Shown: piece after piece, positions 29,612 through 41,384 of the stretch
How the letters are laid out: each line of letters starts with the position of its first letter
How positions within the stretch are numbered: position 1 is the first letter of the stretch
Origin: Mnemiopsis leidyi
Lineage: Eukaryota; Ctenophora; Tentaculata; Lobata; Bolinopsidae
Length of the DNA: 64,000 bases
Direction: 5' to 3'
Assembly (NCBI GenBank): GCA_000226015.1
Contig: JH152975.1
Coordinates: 162,136-226,135, forward strand
Position numbers and translations under genes: made by a program
Notes under the pieces: generated by a model
What the model saw: only the letters and a program-made list of their open reading frames with translations
Told to the model about the DNA's origin: nothing
Database searches by the model: none

Positions 29612-30542
29612 AGTAAGTAGTGTTCTTGCACTCTTCTAATACCGGCGATGGCTGGCTAAGGAGACAATAAAATTAGCTGAAATATCTAAACAAATAGTGT
29701 ACACACAACAGTCGCTAAATGCCCTGCCGCCCTCCCATTATAGTACCGCAGCTCAGAGCTTTAGAGAATCAGGAGAGTTGCTTTTAGCTAGTTGGTTAAT
29801 GCACTTAATTCGTGATCCTTAGAACTTTTTCATACCACTTAGTTCAGATCCCCGCAGTCATCCACTTAGTTCAGAACCCTGAAGTCATCCTCTTACTTCA
29901 AAATAGACCACACGTCGCGAGTTATTTGCCTACTTGATACTTCCTTACTGATCTTAAACACTTGGCGATCGAACACTACTGCAATGAATATCGCGTTACA
30001 ATATTTTATGAATAATAAGTTTTTACCACTTACGTCCAATATCAGTTTTCTTTAGATATGTAAAAATGAGAAAATGATAATGAAAATATTCCCATTGATG
30101 ATCGTTCTTCTTTTCATCGCAGTGCAAGCAATCGGTAAGAGCAATTTAAAATCTTTTCTTACGATTTTGATTGTAATTTGAATTTCAGTAATCTATAACG
30201 ATAGCAAAAACCAGCAGTATTATGCAAATAGTAGAGAAAATGACTCCAATATTACAGACAGATATAGATGCAGGAAATACTTGGGATGTTGGAAGGATAC
30301 AGGGGACCGTGCTGTTGCAAATCACATCGACAACTTTCATACAACAACGGTTGTAGATAACTGTCACGACATTGCAGCAACAAGCGGGAATTCTGTATTT
30401 GCCGTTCAGGCCACGGTTCAGTGTTTCACAGCTGCAGATGCAGAGGCTACTTATCAGAAGTATGGACAGTCCGCAGACTGTCACAATGGTGTTGGAGGGC
30501 CGTGGGCTAACGATGTGTACAAAATCGCATCTTGTAGACCTG
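29612..30542 (+). repeat. segmental duplication, unit 1 (upstream block plus gene copy B)
   Basis: The 930-bp block from 'agtaagtagtgttctt' through exon 2 of copy B matches 32991-33912 almost base for base over the 5' flank, exon 1 and intron. Examples are 'ctaataccggcgatggctgg' and 'accacacgtcgcgagttatt'. The promoter was duplicated together with the gene. Confidence 0.9.
30080..30542 (+). CDS. secreted 'GCWKD-WANDVY' cysteine-domain protein, copy B (3' end not found)
   Basis: Exon 1 30080-30134 encodes a signal peptide ('PLMIVLLFIAVQAIG'), phase 1. Exon 2 30258-30542 is a 1-1 phase exon with 'DRYRCRKYLGCWKDTGDRA', 'CFTAADAEATYQKYG' and 'GGPWANDVYKIASC'. It is very close to copy A over the domain and to copy C over exon 1 and the upstream region, so the cluster is mosaic. 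No exon after the final GT donor was identified. The intervals from B to C are filled by a hAT transposon. Confidence 0.72.
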
Positions 30543-30984
30543 GTAATTTTATTTTGTCCTTTATTATTTCCAAATATTTGGGACAACATATTGAAATCAA
30601 AGTTATATATGTGCAAAGGTAACGAATTTGTGTCGTAAAATGTGCACAACCACAAATCATGAACATGCAATGGATTGAGTTGGGCGTTCTCCATTGCATG
30701 TGCCATGTGTAAAGGCACAAACATAACGATTATGTATACAATAATTTACATTTAGTTCCCCGGACAAACCAAATAATATATGATCAGGTTCCTACTTTCT
30801 TCTCCTTCCTACTTGGACAAATGAATACCTTTCGCGACAGTTATTATCGTGATCCAGAACTCATGAATAGGTTTCTCGAAAACAGTTGTTTCGCTTCAAT
30901 TTTCAAGTCCTGGCGACGATCTTGATGTATGATATTTCAGTCCTTACTAATCATTGACAACTTCTAGTATCTACGCAGAAACAA

Positions 30985-32645
30985 CAGGGATCGACCGGGA
31001 TCCCAGTGAAATTTGGTCCCAGCCAAAATCGGCCTATTTTTGGAATCCCGGTCCGGTCAAAATCCTTAAATTTACCTGAATTTCAACCGGGAATCGGGAT
31101 TTTGTATTGAATTTTGAAATTCAATTGAAATTTTTACTGAATTTTGAAATTTGCATTGAAGATATCTTGAGGTAAGATACATCAAAATTAGTTGAATGAA
31201 ACCAAATCACTCGATTGAATAAAACTTTATACAGAATCAAATTGTGATTCAATGTTGGGAATATTTTACTTCAATAGATTAAATTTATTCAGAAGTTTAC
31301 ACAGGTATGATCAAAATTTAGAACACAACCATGGACACAGTCAGTCTTTCCTTGTTTTTAGAATGCTATGATGATACTCATCTCCCGATTCCTCATCTGG
31401 GGTTTCTCTCCAGCTATATGGTGAACAGAATTGTTATCCATAGGTGGGGATTCTAGATTGTTATCCATAGTTCAGTGTTCTTGAATCATATTTCAGGGAC
31501 AAATTCAAATCCACATTGTCTGGTTTGAGCTGTACTCTGCTGTCATTTTTGCCACCTTGAACGCACGCTCACTGGTCACAGAAGATTGTGGTCGGCAAAG
31601 GTAAACTTTGACAAGTTTACTAAAGTTTGGATACAATTTGTGTTTTCTCTGCCAAAAGTCAAGAGGGTCTACTCCCTGTGGCGAGAATTTTTTTATATAT
31701 GTACCATGTTACCACCTCTCTTATCACGTTATTAGGAGAACCTGAAGAAGCTGATTCCAGACGATTTCATCTTCATTGACCACACATATGTGACGTTTTC
31801 TGGTCAGCCATTATCTGCGCTTATCCGTGCTGATCTGCCCTGATTAAACCTCTCCTCAAGTTTCGAGATAAAAAGTTGCCTAGCTGCATATTCTTTATCT
31901 CGACTGTAGGAACATGCACATTTACATCTTAATTTCAACAGTGTCGCGAATGCGTGACTCCTGTCAATCTAGTCTCGATGTTGATTTCCATCGAAGAACT
32001 TTACATTTTTCTCTTTCGCAGCCCGCTGAAGGTTCAGGCTAGCTTATATGTACCTATACTAGTCCCGTTCTTCAGAAAACTTAAACTACCTGTTCAATAC
32101 TCGATCAAACTTTTCAACCTATGTTTCTTACTGAGGCCGGGGTACGGAGTAATCTTAATTGAAAAATTAAGTACTTAAACATTATGTCATGATAATTCAG
32201 AAAAACCTTGATTTACCGTGTCCCTCGATCTATCGGGCCTTCTCCCTTCTCCGATATTCCTCAATACAGTGAAACCTCTATCTACCGTACCTCTAATTAC
32301 CGAGTCCCTCGATTTACCGGGCCTTCTTCTTCATTCCCTTGCGAGGCCCGGTAATAAGATGTTTTACTGTATCTCAATTAAAAGTTTCAGATTTTTAGAT
32401 ATCATTCAATAACGGCTAATTGGTTTCTGTATACCTCAAAAATTGTTCATACAAGGTATGATTTAAGTATTGTTGAAATTGAAAATCAAAATAAAAAACA
32501 ATGTACTTTTAGTCAAAAATATTTCAGTCCCGGTCCGGGTTACAATCCGGTCCCCGTTACAATCCCGGTCCCGGTTGCAATCCCGGTCCCGGTTGCAATC
32601 CCGGTCCCGGCCATTTTTACCAATTCCGGTCCCAGTCGATCCTTG
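30985..32645 (-). mobile_element. hAT-family DNA transposon remnant, 1661 bp
   Basis: The ends are imperfect inverted repeats: 'cagggatcgaccgggatcc' at the left, and the reverse complement of 'ccggtcccagtcgatccttg' at the right. They are flanked by an 8-bp duplication with one mismatch (30977-30984 'agaaacaa', 32646-32653 'agagacaa'), as hAT elements make. At 31615-31510 on the minus strand a short frame reads 'YLCRPQSSVTSERAF', which matches the C-terminal hAT dimerisation block. Most of the transposase is missing, so it is an internally deleted, non-autonomous copy. A pogo-like MITE is inserted in it. Confidence 0.82.
32267..32369. mobile_element. pogo/Tigger-like MITE, 103 bp
   Basis: Begins 'cagtgaaacctc' and ends 'gatgttttactg', flanked on each side by TA (32265-32266 and 32370-32371). 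The terminal sequence and TA target are typical of pogo/Tigger-derived MITEs. The interior contains 'ccctcgatttaccgggcc' and its inverted partner 'ggcccggtaa'. A related diverged stretch lies directly upstream (32205-32262). It is nested in the hAT element. Confidence 0.75.
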
Positions 32646-32990
32646 AGAGACAATAAGGTCGGACTGTAATTTGAATAAAGTGAACCCAGGGAAATTCTAT
32701 TCCTCATACTGAACTAACCCAGCTGACGACGATTAACACATGTTTATTGAAAGCTCCTTCAACATCAAACTCGTATCTATTTATGTCTACCAACCCCCCT
32801 ACAAGAACTAACCCATAGTTCAGGATATGTTAATTTTCGATTTTTCAAAAATTAACATTAAACAATAGACAACATAAATAGGTGACCCCTTGGCCATTTT
32901 CCCAAGATAAATTACGGATCACAATCCTTCCCCTTACAACGTAACTATTAAGTAAGAAGTATGTAAGTATTAACATGATTAAGTAGTTAG

Positions 32991-33912
32991 TAAGTAGTAA
33001 GTAGTGTTCTTAACTCTTCTAATACCGGCGATGGCTGGCTAAGGAGACAATAAAATTAGCTGAAATATCAAAACAAATAGTGTACAAACAACAGTCGCTA
33101 AATGCCCTGCCGCCCTCCCATTATAGTACCGCAGCTCAGAGCTTTAGAGAAGCAGGAGAGTTGCCTTTAGCTAGTTGGTTAATGCACTTAATTCGTCATC
33201 CTTAGGACTTTTTATACCTTACGTTGAATATTGTCTGCAGACATCCACTTAAATAAGAACACAGTGTCTCATCCACTTACTTCAAAATAGACCACACGTC
33301 GCGAGTTATTTGCCAACTACTCTGATCTTAAACACTTTGCGATCGAACAGTACTACAATCAATATTGCTTTACAATATTCAATAATTGAATAATTAAAGT
33401 TTTTACGTCCAATATCAGTTTTCTTTAGATATGTAAAATTGAGAAAATGAACATAAAAATATTCCCATTGATGATCGTTCTTCTTTTCATCGCAGTGCAA
33501 GCAATCGGTAAGAGCAATTGGAAATCTTTCCTAACGACTTTGATTGTAATTTGAATTTCAGTAATCTATAACGATAGCAAAAACCAGCAGGATTATGCGA
33601 ATAGTAGAGAAAATGACTCCAATATTACAGAAAGATATAGATGCAGGGAATACTTGGGATGTTGGAAGGATACAGCGGACCGTGCAATCAGTGGAGGATC
33701 CGAACATTTCGATACCAGAACTGTAGAAAACTGCCACGATCTGGCAGCAACCAGAGGCAATTCTGTATTTGCAGTTCAGTACATGACGCAGTGCTACACT
33801 GCTGCAGATGCAGAAGCTACTTATCAGAAGTATGGACAGTCCTCAGACTGTCACAATGGTGTTGGAGGGCCGTGGGCTAACGATGTGTACAAGATCGTAT
33901 CATGCCCACCAG
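32991..33912 (+). repeat. segmental duplication, unit 2 (upstream block plus gene copy C)
   Basis: Paralogue of 29612-30542. It shares the 5' flank, signal-peptide exon and intron 1 nearly unchanged, while the domain exon is more diverged. It is separated from unit 1 by the hAT element. Confidence 0.9.
33447..33912 (+). CDS. secreted 'GCWKD-WANDVY' cysteine-domain protein, copy C (3' end not found)
   Basis: Exon 1 33447-33507 encodes the signal peptide, phase 1. Exon 2 33631-33912 is a 1-1 phase exon with 'EYLGCWKDTADRAISGG', 'CHDLAATRGNSVFAVQ', 'CYTAADAEATYQKYG' and 'GGPWANDVYKIVSC'. The first half of the domain differs from A and B ('SGGSEHFDTRTVEN') while the second half is nearly identical, again suggesting exchange or selection on the first half. 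Reading through the donor gives about 18 residues then a stop. The next gene, a lectin, is convergent. Confidence 0.72.
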
Positions 33913-34976
33913 GTAATGTAAAATATTTCGGTATTTCAATCTTTAGACCACAAATTTTAATAAACTAACATGCAATGGGTTCTGTAAGGCATTGCCCATT
34001 GCAAGTTTAGACTGGTCACGAATCTAATTTTTCAGATTGGTGATGAAAGGTCTGAATAGTGTTGCCAACAAAGTAGATGGTTTAAAGTGGTTGGATTAGG
34101 TGGTGGTAGCGAAAATGGCGGGTATAGCTGGCCAAAAATAGCGCAAAAGTAACAATATTGGTGTCCGTGTTGTAGTAAAAACTCTGCGATTAAACTCTAC
34201 GATTAAACACTACGAAACGATTTCACTAATAATCACTACCCCTATGCTATGTATTGAGCAAAAGATATAGCTTTCAGTTTCATCTAGTCCGTCTAATTTT
34301 ACCGTCGACTGTCGTTCAGGATCCGTACTTGGAAGTATGTTAACCATTAAATTTAACTCTCAAAACGCTATAGCTTTTAGTTAAAATCTCAGTTAGCCGG
34401 TGAACTTCGTAGAGGTATCTAGATTATAATGACAGCAACTTCTTAGTATAAAAATGGGATGCAAATCTAAAGCGTCCGCCTGAGATCAAACAAAGCGGCA
34501 CAACTCTTGTTTTGTTTTTAAGGTCCCGAAAATTGTCGGATTGCCTTGCAAACCTCAATTTGACTGAATATATATATGCATTTATTAATTCTGCTTGAGA
34601 TTAGTGCAGGCCACTCCAACGACTAGGAGGAGACCTCTTCAAGTACAAGTAAGTAAGAGAAATATTTTTAGGGAGGGGACCCACACGATAGCTTTTCTCG
34701 ATATTGATTTGTCGTTACTTACTTATCAATGGTTGCTGTTACATGAAACGAAAAATTTGTGACCAAAAATATCTTTCTTTTGTTAACTTTAAAAAAATGG
34801 AATTTTATGCTTTCTACATGTAATATTGCATAAGCTGTATCATCTTAATGGTATATCAAAAGTCAGAAAAAACTGTATGTCCTTATCTTTATTTTTCTCA
34901 ATAATCGTTTTCAAAAATCGCAACATCATTTGAACTCAGTTGTATTCAAAATCGTAATATTAGGCGACGGTACGCA
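33913..34976. other. convergent spacer between copy C and the lectin gene
   Basis: A short block at 34455-34505 ('aaagcgtccgcctgaga...') resembles 8145-8190 in the intron of SRCR copy 1 and may be the end of a dispersed repeat. No coding exon was recognised. Confidence 0.5.
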
Positions 34977-36149
34977 CTAACGATAGCACTCACATGCAAA
35001 TGGTTTTTTGTCATGACCGTATGAATCATCGAATTCTCCCCACTTTGAAATGGTCAGGCTATTTTGACCCTTGGCTTTTCTCTTCGATCCGTTATTATCC
35101 CCAGCATTTGCGATCCAGGGAAAACCTTCAAAAAGTACCACAGTTCCATCAGTCCACCTGTAGTCTCCTTCTTTCTTTAAGTCGTTTCCACCGGTCCATG
35201 CCCAGTGTATTGGATCCCATCTTTTCTTCCTTTTTACTTTGACACAGTTAAACTGGCCGACCCCATGTTCATAGTCCTTGCCGTTCCCAAAGGCACCTTT
35301 GCAGTTATCGAATCCGGATTCTCCGAGAAAGAAGATAAGAGCTCTTCTAAGCTGATCGGTTTCGTCAAGATTGCGAACTGTAGCAAGTTGAAGACCGGCT
35401 GCCTCACAAGCTGCCTTTGCCTCCTCCCAAGTTTTCATCTCAGCCGAAACTATGTATTTTCCCTGATAATCACATGCAAAAGGATGTTCTTCGAATGAAA
35501 AGGCGTCATCCCACATGCCCTCGTGGTTTAATCTCATTTGATTCTGCCTGCACAATCGCTCTTTGCAGATTCCACTGTGCTTGTAGTCGCTGCTCTTCTT
35601 TCCCATCTTTAATGGCCTTTGATCCGGTTGGCCTCTGTTCCAATTTTCGAAGTCTTTGGGACTAGATCCATCATACCATTGCCAATCCTCAGCATTGTAA
35701 GGCTTTCTATTTTCAACCTTCCTGATGTGTTTTTGGTTGATTTTCTTTGTTTTCCGCAAGCCTGTCCAGACCCAGCGGGTTCCGGCGAACGTGTTTCTGT
35801 GCTGCTTGTGTTTCGGTAGTGCAGCATTGAAGAGCAAAGTTAGGAAATCATTAGCCTCTCTGCTGTTGACAGTTGCTAAAGTCCCAGCCTTATTCGTTCT
35901 GGATAACATTGCCGGTAGTCGTTTGCACCTATTCTCGGCGCTGGTAAAGTTGGCTAGATCAGCTACAAGAACAACATGGCAGGTCGGGAAAACATGATTT
36001 GGTAGCTTCCTTACGAGATTTTTAAGTCCAATCACCTGCTCGTTTAAAGAAACATTGAGCGTGATGCCAAGTTCTGCTATCACACAAATGTAGCACAAAA
36101 TAGTCAACCTCATTTCAGAGAAGGGATGAAGGTGTAAAGTGAATAACAT
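34977..36149 (-). CDS. secreted protein with two C-type lectin-like domains
   Basis: One uninterrupted frame of 390 residues. A second Met at 36113 gives a better signal peptide ('MRLTILCYICVIAELGIT'), so a 378-residue product is likely. The first C-type lectin-like domain spans about residues 50-245 ('FTSAENRCKRL', 'WVWTGLRK', 'DFENWNRGQPDQ', 'MWDDAFSFEEHPFACDYQG'). The second spans about 245-390 ('TWEEAKAACEAAGLQLATVRN', 'HWAWTGG', 'WGEFDDSYGHDKKPFACECYR'). The carbohydrate-binding EPN/QPD tripeptide appears as 'QPD' in the first domain; none is obvious in the second. No TM follows, so it is probably secreted. It is Lys- and Arg-rich for a lectin. Lack of introns in the coding part suggests a retrocopy or simple gene structure. 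Confidence 0.85.
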   Translation of the reverse strand: MLFTLHLHPFSEMRLTILCYICVIAELGITLNVSLNEQVIGLKNLVRKLPNHVFPTCHVVLVADLANFTSAENRCKRLPAMLSRTNKAGTLATVNSREANDFLTLLFNAALPKHKQHRNTFAGTRWVWTGLRKTKKINQKHIRKVENRKPYNAEDWQWYDGSSPKDFENWNRGQPDQRPLKMGKKSSDYKHSGICKERLCRQNQMRLNHEGMWDDAFSFEEHPFACDYQGKYIVSAEMKTWEEAKAACEAAGLQLATVRNLDETDQLRRALIFFLGESGFDNCKGAFGNGKDYEHGVGQFNCVKVKRKKRWDPIHWAWTGGNDLKKEGDYRWTDGTVVLFEGFPWIANAGDNNGSKRKAKGQNSLTISKWGEFDDSYGHDKKPFACECYR

Positions 36150-36994
36150 AGAACTGTCGACACTTTGTCAGAGTTTCGGTAGGGTCCTCACAATCACTTC
36201 ACACGAGACAATGTCACCCTATTATTGGTGATTGAATGATGGGGCCATTGACAATAATTTAAATGTTTCTGTCACTTTATGTGCTTAGTTCATTAAAATA
36301 CTACATATTATAACACAATCCTTTGTCCAAATCAGACTCGCAGCCGGATATGTGAGATAGAGCATGTAACATCTTAATTTCTAACGTGTTCTTTATAACG
36401 TGTTACATGACCCATCCTCGCCAACATAAACATTAACTTATGCAAATTTCAACGAAACAAAAGCTATTATGAAACCCTGATATTATTTAGAACCTCATCT
36501 AAGGTAGACCATAACTCAAATTGACATTTCCCTTTCGATGCTGACCCAATTTTCTGTTCTTCTATTGTTATCGAATGTCCAACAGTATGAATAGAGTTAA
36601 TACGGCACAAGAAACATAAAATAATGTCTACAAAGATTATTTTCTTTTGTCTAAAATGCAATGTCCATTTTCTGCGACCAAAATTATTTCAATACTGAAC
36701 GTAAATATAAAAGAAGATGACAAAATTGTTTCAACCAAATTAAGACTGTAACCAGTCGTTATATTGATGAACTAAATTTAATCAGTACCCAGAATTTCGT
36801 ACTTATCTTCTTCCCAACTGTACTGTGCACATGAATCATCAAGCTAGCACAACGTTTTATCGTGTTGGGCGAGTAGTCCTAATTATAGGCTCGTCATAAT
36901 TAAGCTCCTAAAACGATTGTGTCTCTACGAAACTGATCAGTGCCGACAGCTGCTCTTTGTTTTTGACAGGAGGGACACACTGACGTGTGTTTTA
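36150..36994. other. upstream region of the lectin gene, no gene recognised
   Basis: Contains the likely promoter of the minus-strand lectin gene. No coding exon or clear repeat was seen. Confidence 0.5.
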
Positions 36995-37121
36995 CTCGAG
37001 CGTGTACATTCTTGTCGGACTCGACGGTGTACATACTTGTCGGACTCGAGTGTGTACATACTTGTCGGACTCGAGCGTGTACATTCTTGTCGGACTCGAG
37101 TGTGTATATTCTTGTCGGGAG
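36995..37121. repeat. ~30-bp tandem repeat, about 4.5 copies
   Basis: Units of 'gtgtacattcttgtcggact' plus 'cgag(c/t)' alternate between 'attcttg' and 'atacttg' variants. It produces long but low-complexity frames on both strands that should not be taken as genes. Confidence 0.95.
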
Positions 37122-39803
37122 CAATGACCTAGCTTTCTAAAATAGGTGTTACGTAGTGATCAGTAGAGTGATTATCTATTGAGGCCGTCTCAATATTCGT
37201 ACAGGTTTTTCTTGTAGTGTGTAGCAGTAAAGTATGAACATGTCACTAGACACATTATGTGAACTGTACTGTATAATAAATCTTTATTATGAAAGTTAAC
37301 AATGAAAGTTAATCATGTTAATTCATAATTATGTCATATTCGGCATGTAAACAAAGCCAAGTCACGCCATATCTATTGATCATCACACATCACCATGGTT
37401 CGGCGATAACCCAAATGCTTTGTGTTAAAGATCAAAACAGTGTCGTATATACCAAATGTCAGATAGAAGTATCGACAGTGGCGTAACGTAGTAGGTCTAG
37501 CCAGTATTGCCCCTACCTGTGGCCGATTTTGATAGCTTATCGGAAATCACCAAAAGAAAGATTTATAACGTTTTAATCAAGACCGAATGAATGATATCGT
37601 TTTAGCAACTACGCTTCAATTCGCTGAGTACAAGTGGTCGAATCCGATCGCCTAATTAATACACTATGACAACACGGAGCTCCCTTTGTACGCCTTTTCT
37701 CCCTCATTTCCAAAGTTGTGCCAGTACGTATGTGATTTTAGCACCGTAGCGCGCACGTGCAGCCAAAATAAATGCGCGTTAACCCTCGCATACCCATCAG
37801 ACTGATCTTCGCGTGTGCGCTCAGGTAGTCAATTCCGTAAAACTCGATGAAGAATTCCGGAACAAGCGCATATTATTGCAACTTTGCCTTGTTTTGGTCA
37901 AAGTATTAAAACTCACAGCGTTATATAACAATTTCTCGCGGCTTCATCTTAAGCATGTCTAACTCATACAACAACAAAACGTTGAAAAGAAAACACTAAT
38001 TAATCCAGCGACCTAGCTACTGCTCCTTCATAAATAAAAACGAAAACCTAGGTACTAAGCCGCTACTACAAATATACCAACCTCAAAAAGAGGGTCAATG
38101 TTGTGTCAAGATTAATCAATAAATTTGTAATGCCGTGAGGATCAAATACCAATGGACCGAGAGCTTGGTGCGTGGGCTGAAGAGTGATGAAAGATAAATA
38201 TTTGCGTCAGTAATGGCCAGCTAAAAGCACTATTTTATTGTCGGTAAGCAATATAAAACGATCATACATTTATATTTTACTATTACGTCTTCTACGCTTC
38301 TTTCTCCTTGAATTTACATTGCACGCAATGGTTAAGGAAGATATTCATGGTTAAAAGACAATAACACTCTGGAATACATTTGCATATATAATCTATCAAC
38401 CAATCAAAGTCCAATTTCGATTCTGAAATAAAATTAGTTCTCATTATCATATCAGCTTATCAGTGGAAGTTAGCCATTAACGACATGATTCAATTCTGTA
38501 GTTTTTACGATCTATTGTAATATTATTGTGATTTACGATGAATTGTGATTCTAGATCTAGCTCTACCGATTAATAATGGAATCGCACTAAAGACACGAAA
38601 GACAAAATTTCACGTACAGTACTCTGTTTGCTAGCGCTAGGGAGTAATTAAGTAGAACCAGAGGCAGATACACATAACACAGTAGGGCAGTGGGGGGAGG
38701 TTTCACATTTATTGGCTGGTTAACAAGGCAGCAGATAACGGAATCAGTTTAATTATATCTGTCTGAGAGCATATTAGGTAGAATTTCTGATGATGAAGAA
38801 CATGGAAATATTGCAGTAAGGTCTTTATTGTAAATTTAAGTACTAAGGAAGTTTCGGCAGTACTGCAACCACAGGTTTTTGAGCCGAACATTGTATTAAA
38901 TGTACTACATAATTGTACCAGGTCATGTACATAGTAACACACTACCAATACATAATTGTACCATTTCATGTACATAGTAACACACTACCAATATATGAGC
39001 ATCGAAGTATGCGGGCGTAGATGTATCGTATGAGAATCAATTAGAAAGTTGAACTATGTTGTCACCAAGACAACAATAGCTCCATCTTTCGTAATTTGAC
39101 TTGGTGTTACTTGGTTGGAGACAGATAAGTACTTTGACATGTCAACTTCACTAAGTTGTGTGCACAGTTTTACACAGGGCACTTTAAATGTTACGTTTAC
39201 TCACATACTTCTACATTATTCTACATCGACAGGAGGCAAGGTATTTGCTATGCTGATTATATGTACTACAACGCTGGAAAAAATGTCGTGTTTGAATACC
39301 TATCAGGAGAGAAGGAGGTGGCGGTGTGAATTATCAGATAGAAACATACAATTCTAGAAATATCGATGAAATCATAATTCTTATCTTAATCGATAAATTA
39401 GTCTATTTGTGGACCCCCAAAAAGTACATCACACAGAAGCGCGGCCATGAATGAGATCTGGAAGCAATGTTTAAACTTCTACACAGAATTTTGTAATGAG
39501 TAGATGTGAATTTACAGCTGAATAACAACGACTATATCAGCACAATTATCTAGATGTTCAATAAGTGTACAACTTAGTGAGCCAAGTACAGAGCTCATTT
39601 CTTTGTCCTGGAATGCAGAACAAGAATCTTAATTTGAAAATTAATGCAGTTATGAACCTTTGTTGTACCAAACTTAAGCTTACGGAATGTGAAAATTCCA
39701 AAAATTCATACATTGATGTTTGTCATAAGTCAAATCATACCATGAACTTTTCCTAATCAGAACGATGATTTATAACAACAAATTACTAACCTGGGACGAA
39801 CAT
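37122..39803. other. intergenic stretch, no gene recognised
   Basis: AT-rich. A tandem duplication of about 50 bp lies at 38900-38990 ('tacatagtaacacactacca' twice). No convincing exon was seen. Confidence 0.5.
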
Positions 39804-40604
39804 TCAAGATCCGGAGGAAGCAGAGTTTCGTTTTCGTTTGGGTCTCTCTTTTGGAATGTGAACTTTAGCAAACTTGATTCTTAGTGCCATCAATTTACCT
39901 GCAAGGACATACAAGATAAATCTTATTTCATATACCTATACAAAGCAAAATACAGCTAAAAATAGGTGCACTGTGCAAAAACTTTTGATCTCAGTGCATT
40001 GGCACGATTTTAGTAACGAGATTTAAAGTAAGGAATCGACAATTAGACTTAAACAGAAAACTTTCCTAGAGACTTGTTGACACTACACAACTGCGAGCTA
40101 CCTGAAATTTCATTTGCCTAATACCAACTGTTTAATACTAGATCACCTACTTGAAAATTACTGGAGATCAAATTCAATGTATAATAAAAAAGCCTCAAGA
40201 TTCAGCACAGTTTAATATGTCCTATTATATACTCGCTCTCAAATCTTCATACTATAAACGCGTTATTTATAGATGTCAGATATGGCACAAGTGTTGTTTA
40301 AAAAATCCAGAATTGCATAACGCTCAACACCCTTTAAGCAGAGCCATGCAACGATCAGTGACTATCTGAAGTCAAAAGTATTATAAGAAATTTCATTCTT
40401 GATATTCCAGGGCTTGATATAAATGGTATATGAATATCTGAATATAGAAGGTGGACAATTTACCTTCAATCGTTTGTTTTTGCCTGGGGCAGACTTCTCT
40501 CATCATAAGAGGCAAATTTCTGACCAAAAAGGGTTTTTGAAACTGTTCCGATTCTGTCAGTGAATTCCTCGGTACAGCTTTTCCTTGCAATATCGACATA
40601 AACA
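39804..40604 (-). CDS. possible last two exons of an unidentified gene
   Basis: On the minus strand, 40604-40464 is bounded by a good acceptor (TTTTTCCAG) and a GTAAAT donor. 39898-39804 is bounded by TATGTCCTTGCAG and a stop codon. Joined in phase they give about 78 residues containing 'SILQGKAVPRNSLTESEQF' and ending in a basic 'KERPKRKRNSASSGS'. No family was recognised and no upstream exon was found. The first exon also has another open frame, so this is a tentative call resting on splice signals and phase agreement only. Confidence 0.3.
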
Positions 40605-41384
40605 CTGGAAAAATAAGATATTTAGGATTTGCAGCATATGGAATCCATCAAAAGTGCAATTGGACAATAGAAGTAATCTGTATAATATTACTAAAACACC
40701 GACTAACCATATGCATTGTGAGTTTCATGACGTAAATTTGAAATTAATTATCGATTTTGTGACACAACACAATATAATTTAACAATTGCAAGTAAATAAT
40801 TTTAAATATTTGAAATGAGGCATGTAGTATTAGTGTGTACTGTGTTCTTAAAAAGAATGCTCCTAAAAGTAAATTGCATTCAAATTGATTCTATTGTTAA
40901 GCTGCAAGCAGAGTCCAGGCTAGCACAGACAGTCTCCAACTGGCCAATCCCTGTTTGCAAGCCATGTAGCAGGGGACCAGAAGGAGTAAAGCAGGTAAGG
41001 GTAACAGCCGATGCACAATACTTCCATCTCGTTTTTATAAAAGAAACAAGGAAATATTTCCATATGTTTGAAGAACTCTAGACAAAACCTGTGCAATTCA
41101 GCAAGATCCCAAATTCAAATTTGTCCAGCATCCCATAATTTTTTAACTCAGAGACAGTAATCTGTATGCCAAAATTTAATCCAAAAATGTGTAAAATCTG
41201 CCACTGATGTTTAGTCTCTTCACAGGAAAATCAGATACTCCCTGTATACAGGCCTACCAAATAGCTAAGTCAACCACCCACTCCAAATTCTTTAGGCTCC
41301 TCTTCAATACACTTTAAACTGAGCTAAGTCTCTCATAGAATTTCAGACTTTCTGTCAAGATTTTCTCATGTTAAAACTCATAAG
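40605..41384. other. intergenic stretch
   Basis: A + strand segment at 40912-40994 has acceptor and donor signals and an open frame ('SRLAQTVSNWPIPVCKPCSRG'), but no neighbour or family supports it. Otherwise nothing was recognised. Confidence 0.35.

Noticed and set aside
36900-37132. Overlapping open frames with repeated 'CTHSSP' or 'RVHSCRT' motifs
   Set aside because: They are produced by the 30-bp tandem repeat at 36995-37121.
40912-40994. Possible + strand exon with acceptor and GTAAGG donor
   Set aside because: No neighbour exon in phase and no family similarity; such pairs occur by chance.
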